From Acidisarcina polymorpha (GTDB lineage: Bacteria; Acidobacteriota; Terriglobia; Terriglobales; Acidobacteriaceae): a stretch of 64,000 nucleotides of DNA. Every line of letters starts with the position of its first letter. Positions within the stretch are counted from its first letter, which is position 1. Both the position numbers and the translations under genes were made by a program. The DNA is taken from positions 806,001 through 870,000 of the forward strand of contig NZ_CP030840.1 of the NCBI RefSeq assembly GCF_003330725.1. Reading direction: 5' to 3'. The notes under the pieces are model-generated. The model did no database searches and was not told where the DNA came from. It saw only the letters and a list, made by a program, of their open reading frames with translations. Positions 63,869 through 64,000 of the stretch are shown piece by piece.

Positions 63869-64000
63869 CGCGGGAAGATTGCGAAACCGGTCGATTCCCT
63901 TAGAAGTGACGACCCATACATCGCCCTCCTTGTCCTGATAAAAGTGCTGCACTGCATCGCTTGAAAGGCCATCCGAACTACCAAAGTGATCTGCTTCCCC
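63632..64000 (-). pseudogene. Truncated propeller kinase, nearly identical to 34031-34162
   Basis: Minus strand from the right edge: EADHFGSSDGLSSDAVQHFY, QDKEGDVWVVTSKGIDRFRN, LPAK, two propeller blades of the kinase at 33152, with only about two base differences over 131 bp. At about 63869 similarity ends abruptly and the frame continues into unrelated residues to a stop at 63632. The upstream part of the gene lies outside the window. Confidence 0.85.

Overview
Organism. The window looks like chromosome (or a large replicon) of an acidobacterium, probably class Terriglobia (Granulicella/Edaphobacter/Terriglobus-like). The signs are sensor kinases with two-component propeller repeats and Y_Y_Y domains, a PadR-controlled MacB-like permease of the ADOP (acidobacterial duplicated orphan permease) type, an Oar-like TonB receptor tail, a BlaR1-type peptidase with a C-terminal TonB domain, and a carboxypeptidase-regulatory-like secreted protein. 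No rRNA, tRNA or CRISPR array was seen. Taxonomy is inferred from family content, not from a marker gene.

Layout. 1-3.4 kb: end of a di-heme cytochrome c peroxidase, a strong hairpin, and an OmpR/HAMP-kinase pair. 3.6-7.9 kb: type III polyketide synthase, methyltransferase, DUF2306 membrane protein and FAD oxidoreductase. The last gene is broken and its missing 3' end lies inverted just downstream, followed by a YceI fragment. 8-9.4 kb: two small genes and a dispersed repeat. 9.5-16.8 kb: two very large propeller sensor kinases on the minus strand. 17-21.5 kb: a graveyard of fragments (group II intron RT, IS6, IS3, IS1182, old yellow enzyme, PCMT and others) around one frameshifted secreted-protein gene. 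21.8-31.3 kb: propeller kinase, LuxR-type regulator and a complete RND efflux pump (permease, adaptor, outer-membrane factor), apparently one regulated unit. 31.4-36.6 kb: TonB-receptor tail and a fourth propeller kinase, a close paralogue of the one at 9.5-12.6 kb but inverted. 36.8-39.7 kb: divergent arsenic locus (ArsR-ACR3 / ArsI-ArsC) with a clear promoter-operator. 39.9-46.7 kb: DUF418 protein, M24 peptidase homologue with altered metal ligands, NmrA-like oxidoreductase/TetR divergent pair with twin operators, and a thioredoxin-like gene. 47.8-49.6 kb: BlaI/BlaR1-TonB pair with palindromic operators. 50.4-53.6 kb: ADOP permease and PadR. 53.7-64 kb: strongly decayed DNA with a nonsense-broken resolvase, frameshifted PadR, AhpD, OtsB and a fused RR/kinase relic. 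Among these are an intact trehalose synthase-like GH13 gene, a membrane-anchored alpha/beta hydrolase and a VOC protein. The right edge holds a truncated, almost identical fragment of the 33-36 kb kinase.

How it works together. Functional units are (i) a putative alkyl-pyrone/resorcinol pathway now probably missing its oxidoreductase, (ii) a sensor-controlled RND pump, (iii) inorganic and possibly methylated arsenic resistance, (iv) antibiotic/cell-wall-type sensing by BlaI/BlaR1, and (v) a trehalose/maltose enzyme. The dominant theme is rearrangement: repeated kinase sequences in opposite orientation, modular repeats at breakpoints, and many single-base frameshifts. These indicate either decay of a recombination-prone accessory region or, in part, assembly errors.
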